Notes: generated by a model not told the origin, from the sequence alone. Counted from the first letter of the stretch, positions 9,056-18,071 are shown. The stretch is DNA of 64,000 bases from Roseateles sp. XES5 (GCF_020535545.1 NZ_CP084752.1:1905501-1969500); one strand, 5' to 3'. Numbers and translations: made by a program.

Positions 9056-9811
9056 ATGCCGAGACCGTACATATCGGAATGTCTGGCGATCCTGCTGACG
9101 CTGGGAGCCGGCGCCGCTCACGCGCAGGAAGCGATAAAGCCCAAGGGTGTCGTCGAACTCTTCACCAGCCAGGGCTGCTCCTCCTGTCCGCCGGCCGACA
9201 AGGCCCTTGAGACGCTGGCCCGCGAGGGCAAGGTCGTCGCACTCTCCTATCACGTCGACTACTGGAACTATCTCGGCTGGGCGGACACGCTCGCCTCCAA
9301 GGACAATACCGACCGGCAATATGCCTATGCCCGCATGTTCGGCCGCAACGGCGTCTATACGCCCCAGGCGGTGCTGAACGGCCGGGAGCATATCAACGGC
9401 GCCGACATTTCCGGCATCCGCGACCGCATCGCCGCCATGCCCGACGAGGGCAAGGGCTTGGAAGTGCCGGTTGATGTGGCGGTGCAGAACGACGAATTGC
9501 GCATCCGCGTCGGGGCGGGCGAGGGCAAGGCCAATATCGTCATTGCCTATTTCGAGCGCGAACGCACCATCGACATCGACAAGGGCGAGAACCGCGGCAA
9601 GACGGTGAATTACTGGCATGCCGTGACCGACATGGAAACGATCGGCATGTGGGAGGGCAAGGAGACGAACCTCGTGCTGCCCGCCGATATGCTGAAGAAG
9701 AAAAAGAAGGCCGGCGGCTGCGCCGTGCTGCTCCAGCGCATGAAGACGGCCGACACGCCGGGCGCGATCCTGGGAGCAACGGTGCTGACCGGCGACAAGG
9801 CATCCCGGTAG
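9056..9811 (+). CDS. DUF1223 family secreted thioredoxin-fold protein
   Basis: A 251-aa protein of the DUF1223 family. A signal peptide (hydrophobic CLAILLTLGAGAAHA, likely cleaved after AHA) precedes a thioredoxin-like domain with ELFTSQGCSSCPPADK, giving a CxxC pair. YHVDYWNYLGW and RQYAYARMFGRNGVYTPQAVLNG are family hallmarks. The protein is probably periplasmic and redox-active; its substrate is unknown. I prefer ATG at 9056 over the in-frame TTG at 9044 because it gives a cleaner signal peptide. It stands alone after the acnA terminator. Confidence 0.9.
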   Translation: MPRPYISECLAILLTLGAGAAHAQEAIKPKGVVELFTSQGCSSCPPADKALETLAREGKVVALSYHVDYWNYLGWADTLASKDNTDRQYAYARMFGRNGVYTPQAVLNGREHINGADISGIRDRIAAMPDEGKGLEVPVDVAVQNDELRIRVGAGEGKANIVIAYFERERTIDIDKGENRGKTVNYWHAVTDMETIGMWEGKETNLVLPADMLKKKKKAGGCAVLLQRMKTADTPGAILGATVLTGDKASR

Positions 9812-9846
9812 ACACGCCATACCGGTAAGCGCCTGGCGCAGGGCCG

Positions 9847-9985
9847 AACCGTGCAGCGATTTGTGAGAACGAGCCGCAGAACACCGAAGCGCCTGCGCTT
9901 CGGGGAGGTCCGGTCCGGCTTCTTCGAGGGGCTGGGGCTTGAGGGTTCGAAGATAGACGGACCGGACCGAGACGAAGCTGCCGGC
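9847..9985 (-). ncRNA. Candidate structured RNA or large cis-element in the DUF1223-DUF2794 gap
   Basis: The 414-bp gap 9812-10225 has no convincing gene but contains dense complementarity. An 11-bp perfect arm pair (9907-9917 with 9958-9968, ggtccggtccg) continues into a 7-bp pair (9921-9927 with 9947-9953) to make a 62-nt hairpin. Next to it an 8-bp perfect hairpin lies at 9884-9903 (ccgaagcg / cgcttcgg). The outer flanks (about 9848-9856 and 9976-9985) can close the whole as an imperfect stem. On the minus strand the order is closing stem, long hairpin, small hairpin, closing stem, which recalls a 6S-like architecture, but there is no proof. Strand is tentative. Confidence 0.4.
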
Positions 9986-10225
9986 AACGGAATACAGGGC
10001 AACTTCGACAGACGCTGGCCCTAACGAACCGTCTTCCCGCACAAGGCAGAAGGCCGGTAGGAGCGGCGACTGGCGGACTGTCTCCTCAAAATTGGGCGTC
10101 TGTTTGTCTGAAATGCGGCGGGGCGGATTTTTGCAAAATTGCCCGGCCCGACCCATCCGCCTTGCTTTTCGGCATCGGTCAGGCACACTGTCACCGTGCC
10201 GTCACAGAAAAGGTGCGGAGATTCG

Positions 10226-10600
10226 ATGACAGATCAGCCGGATTTGCAGGCGTCCAACGTCGTGGTCGACCTCAAGGAATACCGCAGCAGCAAGGATCCG
10301 CTGCCGGTTACCTTCCATCGGCGGGAGCTCGATGCGATTCTCTGGGTCTATGGCCGCATGGTCGGCGAGGGCGAGTGGCGCGACTATGCCATCGACCATA
10401 TGCGTGACAAGGCCGTCTTCTCGATCTTCAAACGATCCGGCGAAATGCCGCTCTACCGCGTCGAGAAAAACCCGAAGCTCGCCGCCAAGCAGGGCGCCTA
10501 CAGCGTCGTCAACCAGCACGGCACCATCCTGAAGCGCGGGCACGAGCTGAACCAGGTGCTGAAGGTCTTCGACAAGGTGCTGCGCCTCGTCGAGACGTGA
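10226..10600 (+). CDS. DUF2794 family conserved protein
   Basis: A 124-aa soluble protein starting MTDQPDLQASNVVVDLKEYR. Recognisable DUF2794 features are FHRRELDAILWVYGRMVGEG, WRDYAIDHMRDKAVFSIFKR and LYRVEKNPKLAAKQGAYSVV. The family is confined largely to Alphaproteobacteria and has no known function. The ATG at 10226 is preceded by aggtgcggag, a fair ribosome binding site. The open frame continues upstream to 10139, but that part is not conserved-looking. Convergent with the GNAT gene, with 44 bp between. Confidence 0.88.
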   Translation: MTDQPDLQASNVVVDLKEYRSSKDPLPVTFHRRELDAILWVYGRMVGEGEWRDYAIDHMRDKAVFSIFKRSGEMPLYRVEKNPKLAAKQGAYSVVNQHGTILKRGHELNQVLKVFDKVLRLVET

Positions 10601-10644
10601 CCCGTCTCCGGGCGGTTGACGCCGGCACGCCCGCCTTTTCCGAT

Positions 10645-11196
10645 TTACCCCATCGTTCCCGGATAATCCGCCGCCGATGGTTCCGTCTCTGCGCCATCGC
10701 CGAGCGGGCGTTGCATGAAGACGGTGTCGAGCCAGCGGTCGTGCTTGAAGCCGGTCGCCGTCATGCGGCCCGAATGCGCGAAGCCGGCGGCGCTGTGGAC
10801 GGCGATGGAGGCAGGATGCGCGCCGCCGATGACGGCGACCATCTGGCGAAAGCCAAGCTCCGTGCAGCGGCGAATGAGTTCCGCAAGCAGCGCCTTGCCG
10901 ACGCCCTTGCCGCGCGCTTCCGGCGCCAGATAGACCGAATCCTCGACGAGCCAGCGATAGGCCGGGCGGGTCCGGAAGGCCGAGGCATAGGCATAGCCGA
11001 GAATGAGGCCGGTCTGCTCGATGGCGACGATATAGGGATAGCCCTTGCCGGTGATCGCCACAAAACGCGCCTGCATCTCGTCGAGCGAGGGCGGGTCGAT
11101 CTCGTAGCTCGCCACGCCGTTCAGCACGGATTCGCGGTAGATCTCTGTGAAGGCAGCGATGTCGCCGGGGGCGGCGGTGCGGATGACGAAGCTCAT
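10645..11196 (-). CDS. GNAT N-acetyltransferase, phosphinothricin/methionine sulfoximine acetyltransferase-like
   Basis: A 183-aa GNAT protein. It begins MSFVIRTAAPGDIAAFTEIY and carries the acetyl-CoA motif APEARGKGVGKALLAELI. The late segment SIAVHSAAGFAHSGRMTATG plus KHDRWLDTVFMQRPL is typical of the PAT/MnaT (YncA) branch, which acetylates methionine sulfoximine, methionine sulfone or phosphinothricin. Start at 11196 is chosen by the family N-terminus; the open frame extends to 11286 without support. It lies downstream of pyc on the same strand but beyond pyc's terminator, so it probably has its own promoter. Confidence 0.88.
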   Translation of the reverse strand: MSFVIRTAAPGDIAAFTEIYRESVLNGVASYEIDPPSLDEMQARFVAITGKGYPYIVAIEQTGLILGYAYASAFRTRPAYRWLVEDSVYLAPEARGKGVGKALLAELIRRCTELGFRQMVAVIGGAHPASIAVHSAAGFAHSGRMTATGFKHDRWLDTVFMQRPLGDGAETEPSAADYPGTMG

Positions 11197-11262
11197 GGAA
11201 GCCTGCGTTTCGTTGAACAATCCGCCGCGTTTTGCGTCCGCCCTTGCCGGAAAGCAAGGGCG

Positions 11263-11289
11263 AAAAGGGGATGGCGTTAACGCCATCCC
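11263..11289 (-). terminator. Palindromic terminator downstream of pyc
   Basis: On the minus strand a perfect 22-nt palindrome (gggatggcgtt and its complement) is followed by CTTTT. It lies 93 bp beyond the pyc stop and would separate pyc from the GNAT gene. A second inverted repeat (tcatgcccg / cgggcatga, 11328-11353) sits between it and pyc without a T run. Confidence 0.7.
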
Positions 11290-11381
11290 GGGTCGCTTGG
11301 TAAAACTGGATCGTCAGACGCTGCCGTCATGCCCGAAACCGGCCCGGGCATGACCGTGATTTGCGGTGCTCGCGGTGCCGG

Positions 11382-14300
11382 TCAGGCGCCGTAGACGATC
11401 AGCAGGTCCTTGGCGTCGATCTGGTCGCCGGCCCTGACGAGCACTTCCGAGATCATGCCGTCCCTTTCGGCATGCAGCGCGGTTTCCATCTTCATGGCCT
11501 CGATGGAGAGCAGCACGTCGCCGGCCTTGACCGGCTGGCCAGCGGCAACGGCAACCGTCGAGATGACGCCCGGCATCGGTGCGCCGAGATGGGCGACGTT
11601 GCCGTTGTCTGCCTTGCGGCGGACGGCCGAGGTGGCGGCGCGGTTGCGATCCGGCACCTTGATGAGACGCGACTGGCCGTTGAGCTCGAAGAACACCTTC
11701 ACCATGCCCTGCTGGTCCGGTTCGCTGCTCGCCTGGTGCAGGATGACGAGCGACTTGCCGCGCTCGATTTCCGGCTGCAGTTCCTCGCCCGGTGCAAGGC
11801 CGTAGAAATAGGCCGGCGTCGGCAGCACGCTGACGGGGCCGTAGGTGTCGACGGCGAGCGCATAGTCGGTGAAGACCTTCGGATACATCAGGTAGGAAGC
11901 GAACTCGAAATCGTCGACCTTGCGCTCCAGCTTGTCTTCTATGGCCTTGCGCTCGGCCTCGAGATCGGCCGGCGGCAGCAACGAGCCCGGCACGGCGGTA
12001 TAGGGCTGTTCGCCCTTCAGCGCCTTCTTCTGCAGGCCGGCCGGCCAGCCGCCCGGGGGCTGGCCGAGATCGCCCTTCAGCATGGAGACGACCGAATCGG
12101 GGAAGGCGATGTCCTTGGCCGGATTCTCGACGTCGGCGACGGTCAGGTCCTGGCTGACCATCATCAGCGCCATGTCGCCCACCACCTTGGAGGACGGCGT
12201 CACCTTGACGATGTCGCCGAACATCTGGTTGGCGTCGGCATAGGCCTGGGCGACCTTGTGCCACTTGGTTTCGAGGCCAAGCGAACGGGCCTGTTCCTTG
12301 AGGTTGGTGAACTGGCCGCCCGGCATTTCATGAAGGTAGACTTCGGAGGCTGGTCCCTTGAGATCGCTTTCGAAGGCGGCGTACTGGAAGCGCACGGCCT
12401 CCCAGTAGAAGGAGATGCGGCGGATCCATTCGGGATCGAGGCCCGGATCGCGCTCCGAGCCCTTCAGCGCCTCGACGATGGAGCCGAGGCAGGGCTGGGA
12501 CGTGTTGCCCGAAAGGGCGTCCATGGCCGCGTCCACCACATCGACGCCGGCATCGACGGCGGCCAGAACGGTCGCGGCGGCAATGCCCGACGTGTCATGG
12601 GTGTGGAAGTGGATCGGCAGGTTCGTCGCCTCGCGCAGCGCCTTGAACAGAACGCGGGCGGCGGCGGGCTTCAGGAGGCCCGCCATGTCCTTCAGCGCGA
12701 TCATGTGCGCGCCGGCCTTTTCCAGCTCGGCGGCGAGATTGGTGTAGTACTTCAGGTCGTATTTTGGGCGGGCCGAATTCAGGATGTCGCCGGTATAGCA
12801 GATCGTCGCTTCGCAGATGCGGTTCTCTTCGGCGATGGCGTCCATCGAGACGCGCATGTTGTCGACCCAGTTGAGGCAGTCGAAGACGCGGAAGACGTCG
12901 ATGCCGCCCCTGGCCGCCTGGCGCACGAAGTACTTCACGACATTGTCGGGGTAGTTCTTGTAGCCGACGCCGTTGGCGCCGCGCAGCAGCATCTGGAGCA
13001 GCAGGTTCGGCGCATCCTCGCGGATGCGGGCGAGGCGCTCCCACGGATCTTCCGTCAGGAACCGCATGGAAACGTCGAAGGTCGCGCCGCCCCAACATTC
13101 CAGCGAGAAGAGTTGCGGCAGGGCCCGGGCATAGGTGCCGGCGACGCGGGCGATGTCATGCGTGCGCATGCGCGTCGCCAGCAGCGACTGGTGGCCGTCG
13201 CGCATGGTGGTGTCGGTCAGGAGCACGCGGCTTTCGGCGCGCAGCCACTCGCCGAACTTCTTCGGGCCGAGTTCATCGAGCTTCTGCTTGGTGCCGGCGG
13301 GGATATCGCCGCCAATGAAGGGCACAACGGGCTTGGCGACGTCGGACGGCGGCTTCGGGCGCCCCTTGGCTTCCGGATGGCCGTTGACGGTGACGTCGGC
13401 GAGATAGGTGAGCAGCTTGGTCGCGCGGTCCTGGCGCTTGACCTGCTGGAACAGCTCCGGCGTCGTGTCGATGAAGCGGGTCGTGTAGGTATTGTTGCGG
13501 AAGGCCTCGTGGCCGATGATCGCCTCAAGGAAGGTGAGGTTGGTGGCGACGCCGCGGATGCGGAACTCGCGCAGCGCGCGGTCCATGCGGCTGATCGCTT
13601 CGGCCGGCGTGCTGCCCGAGGCCGTGACCTTGACGAGCAGCGGGTCGTAGTAGCGGGTGATATAGGCGCCGGTATAGGCCGTGCCGCCGTCGAGGCGGAT
13701 GCCGAAGCCGGCAGCGGAGCGATAGCCGGTGATGCGGCCGTAGTCCGGAATGAAGTTCTGTTCCGGGTCCTCGGTGGTGATGCGGCACTGCAGTGCGTGG
13801 CCGTTGAGGCGGATATCGGCCTGGGCGGGCACGCCCGATTCCGGCGTGCCGATCGCCTCGCCGTCGAGGATGTGAATCTGCGCCTTGACGATGTCGATGC
13901 CGGTCACGACTTCCGTGACCGTATGCTCGACCTGGATGCGCGGATTGACCTCGATGAAGTAGAATTTGCCGGTATCGGCATCCATCAGATACTCGACCGT
14001 GCCGGCGCCGATATAGTTGGTCGCCTTGGCGATCTTCAGCGAATAGGCGGCGAGCTCCTGGCGCTGCGCTTCCGAAAGGTAGGGCGCCGGCGCGCGCTCG
14101 ACGACCTTCTGGTTGCGGCGCTGGATGGAGCAGTCACGCTCGAACAGGTGCACGACATTGCCATGGGTATCGCCGAGAACCTGGCTTTCGACGTGGCGGG
14201 CGCGCTCGACGAGCTTTTCGAGATAGACCTCGTCCTTGCCGAAGGCGGCCTTGGCCTCGCGCTTGGCCTCCGTCACCTCGCGGATCAGGTCCTTCGGGTC

Positions 14301-14840
14301 GCGGATGGCGCGCATGCCGCGTCCGCCGCCGCCCCAGGAGGCCTTGAGCATGACGGGATAACCGATCTCGGCGGCGAGGCGGTGGATTTCGGCTTCGTCG
14401 TCCGGCAGCGGGTCGGTGGCGGGCACGACAGGCACGCCGACGGAAATGGCAAGGTTGCGCGCGGCGACCTTGTTGCCGAGCTGGCGCATGGTGGCCGGGC
14501 GCGGACCGATGAAGGTGATGCCGGCGGCATCGCAGGCATCGACGAATTCCGGGCTTTCCGACAGAAGGCCGTAGCCCGGATGGATGGCGTCGGCGCCAGA
14601 GAGCCTGGCGACGCGGATGACTTCCTCGATGGAAAGATAGCTTTCGATGGGGCCGAGATCACGCGTCAGATGCGGGCCACGGCCGATCTGGTAGCTCTCG
14701 TCCGCCTTGAACCGGTGCAGCGCCAGTTTGTCCTCTTCCGCCCATATCGCAACTGTTTTCAAGCCGAGTTCATTGGCCGCGCGGAAGACGCGGATGGCGA
14801 TTTCGGACCGGTTGGCGACAAGGATCTTGGAAATGGGCAA
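11382..14840 (-). CDS. pyc: Pyruvate carboxylase
   Basis: A 1152-aa biotin enzyme that converts pyruvate, bicarbonate and ATP to oxaloacetate (anaplerosis). The domains in order are biotin carboxylase (ISKILVANRSEIAIRVFRAA at the N-terminus, ATP-grasp loop KASWGGGGRGMR, EVNPRIQVEHTVTE), carboxyltransferase (LLTDTTMRDGHQSLLATRMR, HFHTHDTSG), the PYC regulatory region, and the C-terminal biotinyl domain with the lysine in EAMKMET. I place the start at TTG 14840: GAGGAG lies 6 nt upstream and the product begins at the usual residue. The frame is open to 14954, but those residues look non-coding. Codon use is uniformly rhizobial. Confidence 0.97.
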   Translation of the reverse strand: MPISKILVANRSEIAIRVFRAANELGLKTVAIWAEEDKLALHRFKADESYQIGRGPHLTRDLGPIESYLSIEEVIRVARLSGADAIHPGYGLLSESPEFVDACDAAGITFIGPRPATMRQLGNKVAARNLAISVGVPVVPATDPLPDDEAEIHRLAAEIGYPVMLKASWGGGGRGMRAIRDPKDLIREVTEAKREAKAAFGKDEVYLEKLVERARHVESQVLGDTHGNVVHLFERDCSIQRRNQKVVERAPAPYLSEAQRQELAAYSLKIAKATNYIGAGTVEYLMDADTGKFYFIEVNPRIQVEHTVTEVVTGIDIVKAQIHILDGEAIGTPESGVPAQADIRLNGHALQCRITTEDPEQNFIPDYGRITGYRSAAGFGIRLDGGTAYTGAYITRYYDPLLVKVTASGSTPAEAISRMDRALREFRIRGVATNLTFLEAIIGHEAFRNNTYTTRFIDTTPELFQQVKRQDRATKLLTYLADVTVNGHPEAKGRPKPPSDVAKPVVPFIGGDIPAGTKQKLDELGPKKFGEWLRAESRVLLTDTTMRDGHQSLLATRMRTHDIARVAGTYARALPQLFSLECWGGATFDVSMRFLTEDPWERLARIREDAPNLLLQMLLRGANGVGYKNYPDNVVKYFVRQAARGGIDVFRVFDCLNWVDNMRVSMDAIAEENRICEATICYTGDILNSARPKYDLKYYTNLAAELEKAGAHMIALKDMAGLLKPAAARVLFKALREATNLPIHFHTHDTSGIAAATVLAAVDAGVDVVDAAMDALSGNTSQPCLGSIVEALKGSERDPGLDPEWIRRISFYWEAVRFQYAAFESDLKGPASEVYLHEMPGGQFTNLKEQARSLGLETKWHKVAQAYADANQMFGDIVKVTPSSKVVGDMALMMVSQDLTVADVENPAKDIAFPDSVVSMLKGDLGQPPGGWPAGLQKKALKGEQPYTAVPGSLLPPADLEAERKAIEDKLERKVDDFEFASYLMYPKVFTDYALAVDTYGPVSVLPTPAYFYGLAPGEELQPEIERGKSLVILHQASSEPDQQGMVKVFFELNGQSRLIKVPDRNRAATSAVRRKADNGNVAHLGAPMPGVISTVAVAAGQPVKAGDVLLSIEAMKMETALHAERDGMISEVLVRAGDQIDAKDLLIVYGA

Positions 14841-15058
14841 GTCGGACTCCTCATTGACTTGAATAGGGGACTTGGAGCGGGAAATGCTGCACCCGCGAAG
14901 AGAATTATTAGCGGGTAATTTCCAAAGTGCAATTTTGTAGTCGTCATGGAACAAAAGATTTGCGCCGCCGGAAACAATCCCGACAGCGGTGCAAACGGTC
15001 CTGATGTACTTATCGTTTTAAAAACAGAAGCTTATGCTCCTGCGCGCTGGCAGCCGGT

Positions 15059-15799
15059 CTAGGAGACGAGGCCGAGGCGGAAGGCGATGGCGATGGCATG
15101 ATGGCGGTTATGGGCGCCCAGCTTCTCCTGGATGCCGTTCATGTACCAGTCGACCGTATGGCTGGAAATGCCGAGAACGCGGCCGATTTCATGCGAGGTC
15201 ATGCCTTCGGCAAGCAGGCTCAGGGCTTCCATTTCGCGGCGCGTCAATTCGACGTCGACGACCGCCGACAGCCGTGCCGCCGCCTCCGGGTCGGCCGCGT
15301 GGATGAGCTTCCAGTAGAGCCGCCGCGCGATGTTGTCGAAAAGGCCGATCTCGACGTTTTCGAGCTCGACGGGCTTGCCGCCGAGACTGAGGCTGCCGAG
15401 CAGGCCGCGCCGCCCGTGGATGGGGAACATGTAGCCGTCCTCCAGCCCGTTCTGGCGCGCATCCACCATCATGCGCTCCATGCGCTTGCGGTGCGGGCTG
15501 GCCCGGAAGGCGCCCAGCGTGTCGCGCCAGCGAAAGCCCTCCTGCGCGTGGCCGAGATACCGCACGGTCGGATCGACCTGCATGTAGCGTTTGCGCAGAT
15601 AGGTTTCCGGCCAGCCCTTCGGCCAGCGGCCGGAAAGAAGCAGGCTCGACAGGCTTTCCGCCGGCTTGGGAGCCTGGATGAGGCCATAATAATCGAAGCC
15701 GTAATGCGCCAGAAGGCGCTCGAATTCGGCGGCCGTCTCTTCTCGACCGCGCAACTCGTCGATCAGTGCAAGAAACTGCACCAGTAAGTTGATCTTCAT
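15059..15799 (-). CDS. LuxR-family regulator with autoinducer-binding-like domain (orphan)
   Basis: A 246-aa protein. Residues ~1-165 resemble the autoinducer-binding domain (FDYYGLI, YMQVDPTVRYLGHAQEGFRW, GLEDGYMFPIHGRRGLLGSL). The C-terminal GerE HTH reads LTRREMEALSLLAEGMTSHE and ISSHTVDWYMNGIQEKLGAHNRHHAIA. No luxI homologue is in the window, so it is an orphan or senses another ligand. It is divergent from ndvA with ~300 bp between, so it could regulate the glucan exporter, though nothing in the sequence proves this. Confidence 0.9.
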   Translation of the reverse strand: MKINLLVQFLALIDELRGREETAAEFERLLAHYGFDYYGLIQAPKPAESLSSLLLSGRWPKGWPETYLRKRYMQVDPTVRYLGHAQEGFRWRDTLGAFRASPHRKRMERMMVDARQNGLEDGYMFPIHGRRGLLGSLSLGGKPVELENVEIGLFDNIARRLYWKLIHAADPEAAARLSAVVDVELTRREMEALSLLAEGMTSHEIGRVLGISSHTVDWYMNGIQEKLGAHNRHHAIAIAFRLGLVS

Positions 15800-16102
15800 G
15801 TGCCCCGCGCTTGACTAGCTTTGTTTAACCAACTGATAAAGCTGAACCTGGCCGGCAACCGGCCCAAGCGCCCCACTCAATATCCCCGCCCGACAAATGG
15901 CAGGATCGGCGCGCGGAAATCAATTGCTTTGCATGCATGGCTGGCCTGAAATTGCATAATCACGCAAGATTTCAGGGGCGTCATGAAATTTGCTTGACTG
16001 GGAAGAACTTTTGCCGCTTCCGCTGATTAATACCCTCAGCGAAGGGACTGAAGGTGCGAAAACAGCACCGCACAACAGCTATTGCCGGAAAGGCTCCATT
16101 CC
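15800..16102. other. Intergenic region between divergent luxR-type gene and ndvA
   Basis: 303 bp without a convincing gene. It is more AT-rich than its surroundings around 15945-16010 (ttgcataatcacgcaagattt, then catgaaatttgcttgac), plausible for promoters in both directions. I see no clear lux-box palindrome, terminator or riboswitch. Confidence 0.5.
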
Positions 16103-17860
16103 GTGTCTTTGTTTCAGGTCTATGCCAGGGCCCTCAGCTACCTCGGCATCTACAAGCTTCGCGTCGGGCTGGTCGTCGCCGCCAACATCGTTCTTGCGGT
16201 GATCACCATTGCCGAACCCATCCTGTTCGGTCGCATCATCGACGCCATCTCCACCAAGGGCGACGTCACGCCGATGCTCCTGATGTGGGCGGGCTTCGGC
16301 CTGTTCAACACCATCGCCTATGTGCTCGTCGCGCGTGAGGCGGACCGGCTGGCCCATGGCCGTCGCGCCAGCCTCCTGACGGAGGCCTTCGGCCGCATCA
16401 TCTCCATGCCGCTCGCCTGGCACAGCCAGCGCGGCACGTCCAATGCGCTGCACACGCTGCTGCGCGCCTGCGAGACGCTGTTCGGCCTCTGGCTCGAATT
16501 CATGCGCACGCACCTCGCCACGGCCGTGGCGCTCGCCCTGCTCATCCCGACGGCCTTTGCGATGGACTACCGCCTGTCGCTGGTGCTGGTCGTTCTCGGT
16601 GTGCTCTATGTGCTGATCGGCAAGGTGGTGATGAACCGTACGCGCGAAGGGCAAGCCTCGGTGGAGAACCACTACCACACGGTGTTCTCCCACGTGTCCG
16701 ACTCCATCAGCAACGTTTCGGTCGTGCACAGCTACAACCGGATCGAGGCGGAGACGCGTGAACTGAAGCGCTTCGCCGAGCGGCTGATCAATGCGCAGTT
16801 CCCGGTGCTCGACTGGTGGGCGCTGGCCAGCGCGCTGAACCGCATCGCCTCGACCATTTCGATGATGACGATCCTCGTCATCGGCACGGTGCTGGTGCAG
16901 CGCGGTGAAATCCGCGTCGGCGACGTCATCGCCTTTATCGGCTTTGCGGGCCTGCTCATCGGCCGCCTCGACCAGATGAAGGCCTTCGCCACCCAGATCT
17001 TCGAGGCGCGCGCCAAACTGGAAGACTTCTTCACGCTGGAAGATGCCGTGAAGGATCGCGAGGAGCCGATTGGCGCCGGCGACCTCGGCGATGTGAAGGG
17101 CAAGGTCGAATACCGCAATGTCGGCTTCGACTTCGCCAATGCCACGCAGGGCGTACGCGATGTCTCGTTCACGGTGGAAGCCGGCCAGACCGTCGCCATC
17201 GTCGGTCCGACAGGGGCCGGCAAGACGACGCTCGTCAACCTGCTGCAGCGCGTCTATGAGCCGCAATCCGGCCAGATCCTCATCGACGGCGTCGATATTT
17301 CCACGGTGACGCGCAAGTCGCTGCGCCGGTCCATCGCCACCGTGTTCCAGGATGCGGGCCTGCTCAACCGCTCGATCTCCGACAACATTCGTCTGGGCCG
17401 GGAAGGTGCGAGCGAGGAGGAGATCGTCGCGGCGGCCGAAGCGGCGGCGGCGAACGATTTCATCCTCTCGCGCCAGAACGGTTACGACTCCCTGGTGGGT
17501 GAGCGCGGCCAGGGCCTCTCGGGCGGCGAGCGCCAGCGCATCTCCATTGCCCGCGCCATCCTCAAGAACGCGCCGATCCTCGTGCTCGACGAGGCGACCA
17601 GTGCGCTCGACGTGGAGACGGAGGCACGGGTGAAGGCGGCGATCGATTCCCTTCGCCGCAACCGCACGACCTTCATCATCGCCCACCGCCTGTCGACGGT
17701 GCGCGAGGCCGATCTCGTCGTGTTCATGGATCACGGCCAGATCGCCGAGATGGGCACGTTCAACGATCTCAGCCAGAGCAATGGCCGCTTCGCCGCACTC
17801 CTGCGCGCCAGCGGCATCCTCACGGACGACGACGTGCGCAAGAGCCATACGGCGGCTTGA
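16103..17860 (+). CDS. ndvA: Cyclic beta-1,2-glucan ABC exporter NdvA/ChvA
   Basis: A 585-aa fused ABC exporter. The N-terminal membrane domain begins MSLFQVYARALSYLGIYK and has five to six helices (AHGRRASLLTEAFGRIISMP, NALHTLLRACETLFGLWLEF are NdvA hallmarks). The ATPase domain shows Walker A GPTGAGKT at residues 368-375, signature LSGGERQ near 473 and Walker B ILVLDEATSALD near 492. It exports cyclic beta-1,2-glucans to the periplasm, needed for osmotic adaptation and host infection in rhizobia and agrobacteria. Start is GTG 16103, with ggaaagg 8 nt upstream; an in-frame TTG at 16082 is less likely. Confidence 0.96.
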   Translation: MSLFQVYARALSYLGIYKLRVGLVVAANIVLAVITIAEPILFGRIIDAISTKGDVTPMLLMWAGFGLFNTIAYVLVAREADRLAHGRRASLLTEAFGRIISMPLAWHSQRGTSNALHTLLRACETLFGLWLEFMRTHLATAVALALLIPTAFAMDYRLSLVLVVLGVLYVLIGKVVMNRTREGQASVENHYHTVFSHVSDSISNVSVVHSYNRIEAETRELKRFAERLINAQFPVLDWWALASALNRIASTISMMTILVIGTVLVQRGEIRVGDVIAFIGFAGLLIGRLDQMKAFATQIFEARAKLEDFFTLEDAVKDREEPIGAGDLGDVKGKVEYRNVGFDFANATQGVRDVSFTVEAGQTVAIVGPTGAGKTTLVNLLQRVYEPQSGQILIDGVDISTVTRKSLRRSIATVFQDAGLLNRSISDNIRLGREGASEEEIVAAAEAAAANDFILSRQNGYDSLVGERGQGLSGGERQRISIARAILKNAPILVLDEATSALDVETEARVKAAIDSLRRNRTTFIIAHRLSTVREADLVVFMDHGQIAEMGTFNDLSQSNGRFAALLRASGILTDDDVRKSHTAA

Positions 17861-17870
17861 CCCGCCTGAG

Positions 17871-17903
17871 GCAATTCCGGTGAATGCCGTTCACCGGAAT
17901 TGC
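17871..17903. repeat. Perfect 14-bp inverted repeat after ndvA
   Basis: The arms gcaattccggtgaa and ttcaccggaattgc flank a 5-nt loop, 10 bp after the ndvA stop. There is no T run, so it is not a classical terminator. The wording (gcaattccgg...ccggaattgc) resembles a common rhizobial intergenic palindrome family. It is followed by the unrelated element at 17969. Confidence 0.7.
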
Positions 17904-17968
17904 TCCAGCCTCTTGTGTTTGTCGCATGATCCGACGCGGAAGCGACGGCGCTCCGGCTGGAATGTTTC

Positions 17969-18071
17969 TAGAGCATGTCAGGTTCAGATTGAACCTGACA
18001 TGCTCTAAATTCTTTTGTTTTCGTTTGTCTTTTCGGGAAAACCGGTTCCCACTTTTCCCTGACAAACTCTA
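17969..18071. repeat. Rhizobial-type intergenic palindromic repeat, copy 1 (103 bp)
   Basis: It consists of a long palindrome (17969-18007; arms tagagcatgtcaggttca and complement) joined to a 64-bp segment containing tttgtcttttcggg, aaaccggttcccacttttcc and ctgacaaactcta. A second copy in opposite orientation occurs at 34532-34625. The last three bases (18069-18071) are the stop codon of opgC on the minus strand, so the element edge forms the end of that gene. Confidence 0.85.

Noticed and set aside
9847..9985. Calling the structured element 6S RNA
   Set aside because: The shape is suggestive, but 6S RNA in this group is, as I recall, found next to zapA and the 5-formyltetrahydrofolate cyclo-ligase gene, which are not here. 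No search was possible.
9610..10186. Minus-strand open frames across the DUF1223-DUF2794 gap as a protein gene
   Set aside because: No ribosome binding site or family match; the conserved-looking signal is base pairing, better explained by a structured RNA.
11328..11353. Hairpin just after pyc as its terminator
   Set aside because: It has no T run; the palindrome at 11263-11289 followed by CTTTT is better.
11361..14918. An 1185-codon open frame antisense to pyc
   Set aside because: Same shadow effect; no start context, no recognisable motif, while pyc on the other strand is complete.
17871..17903. Terminator of ndvA
   Set aside because: A perfect stem but no T run, and the wording matches an intergenic palindrome family; left as a repeat.
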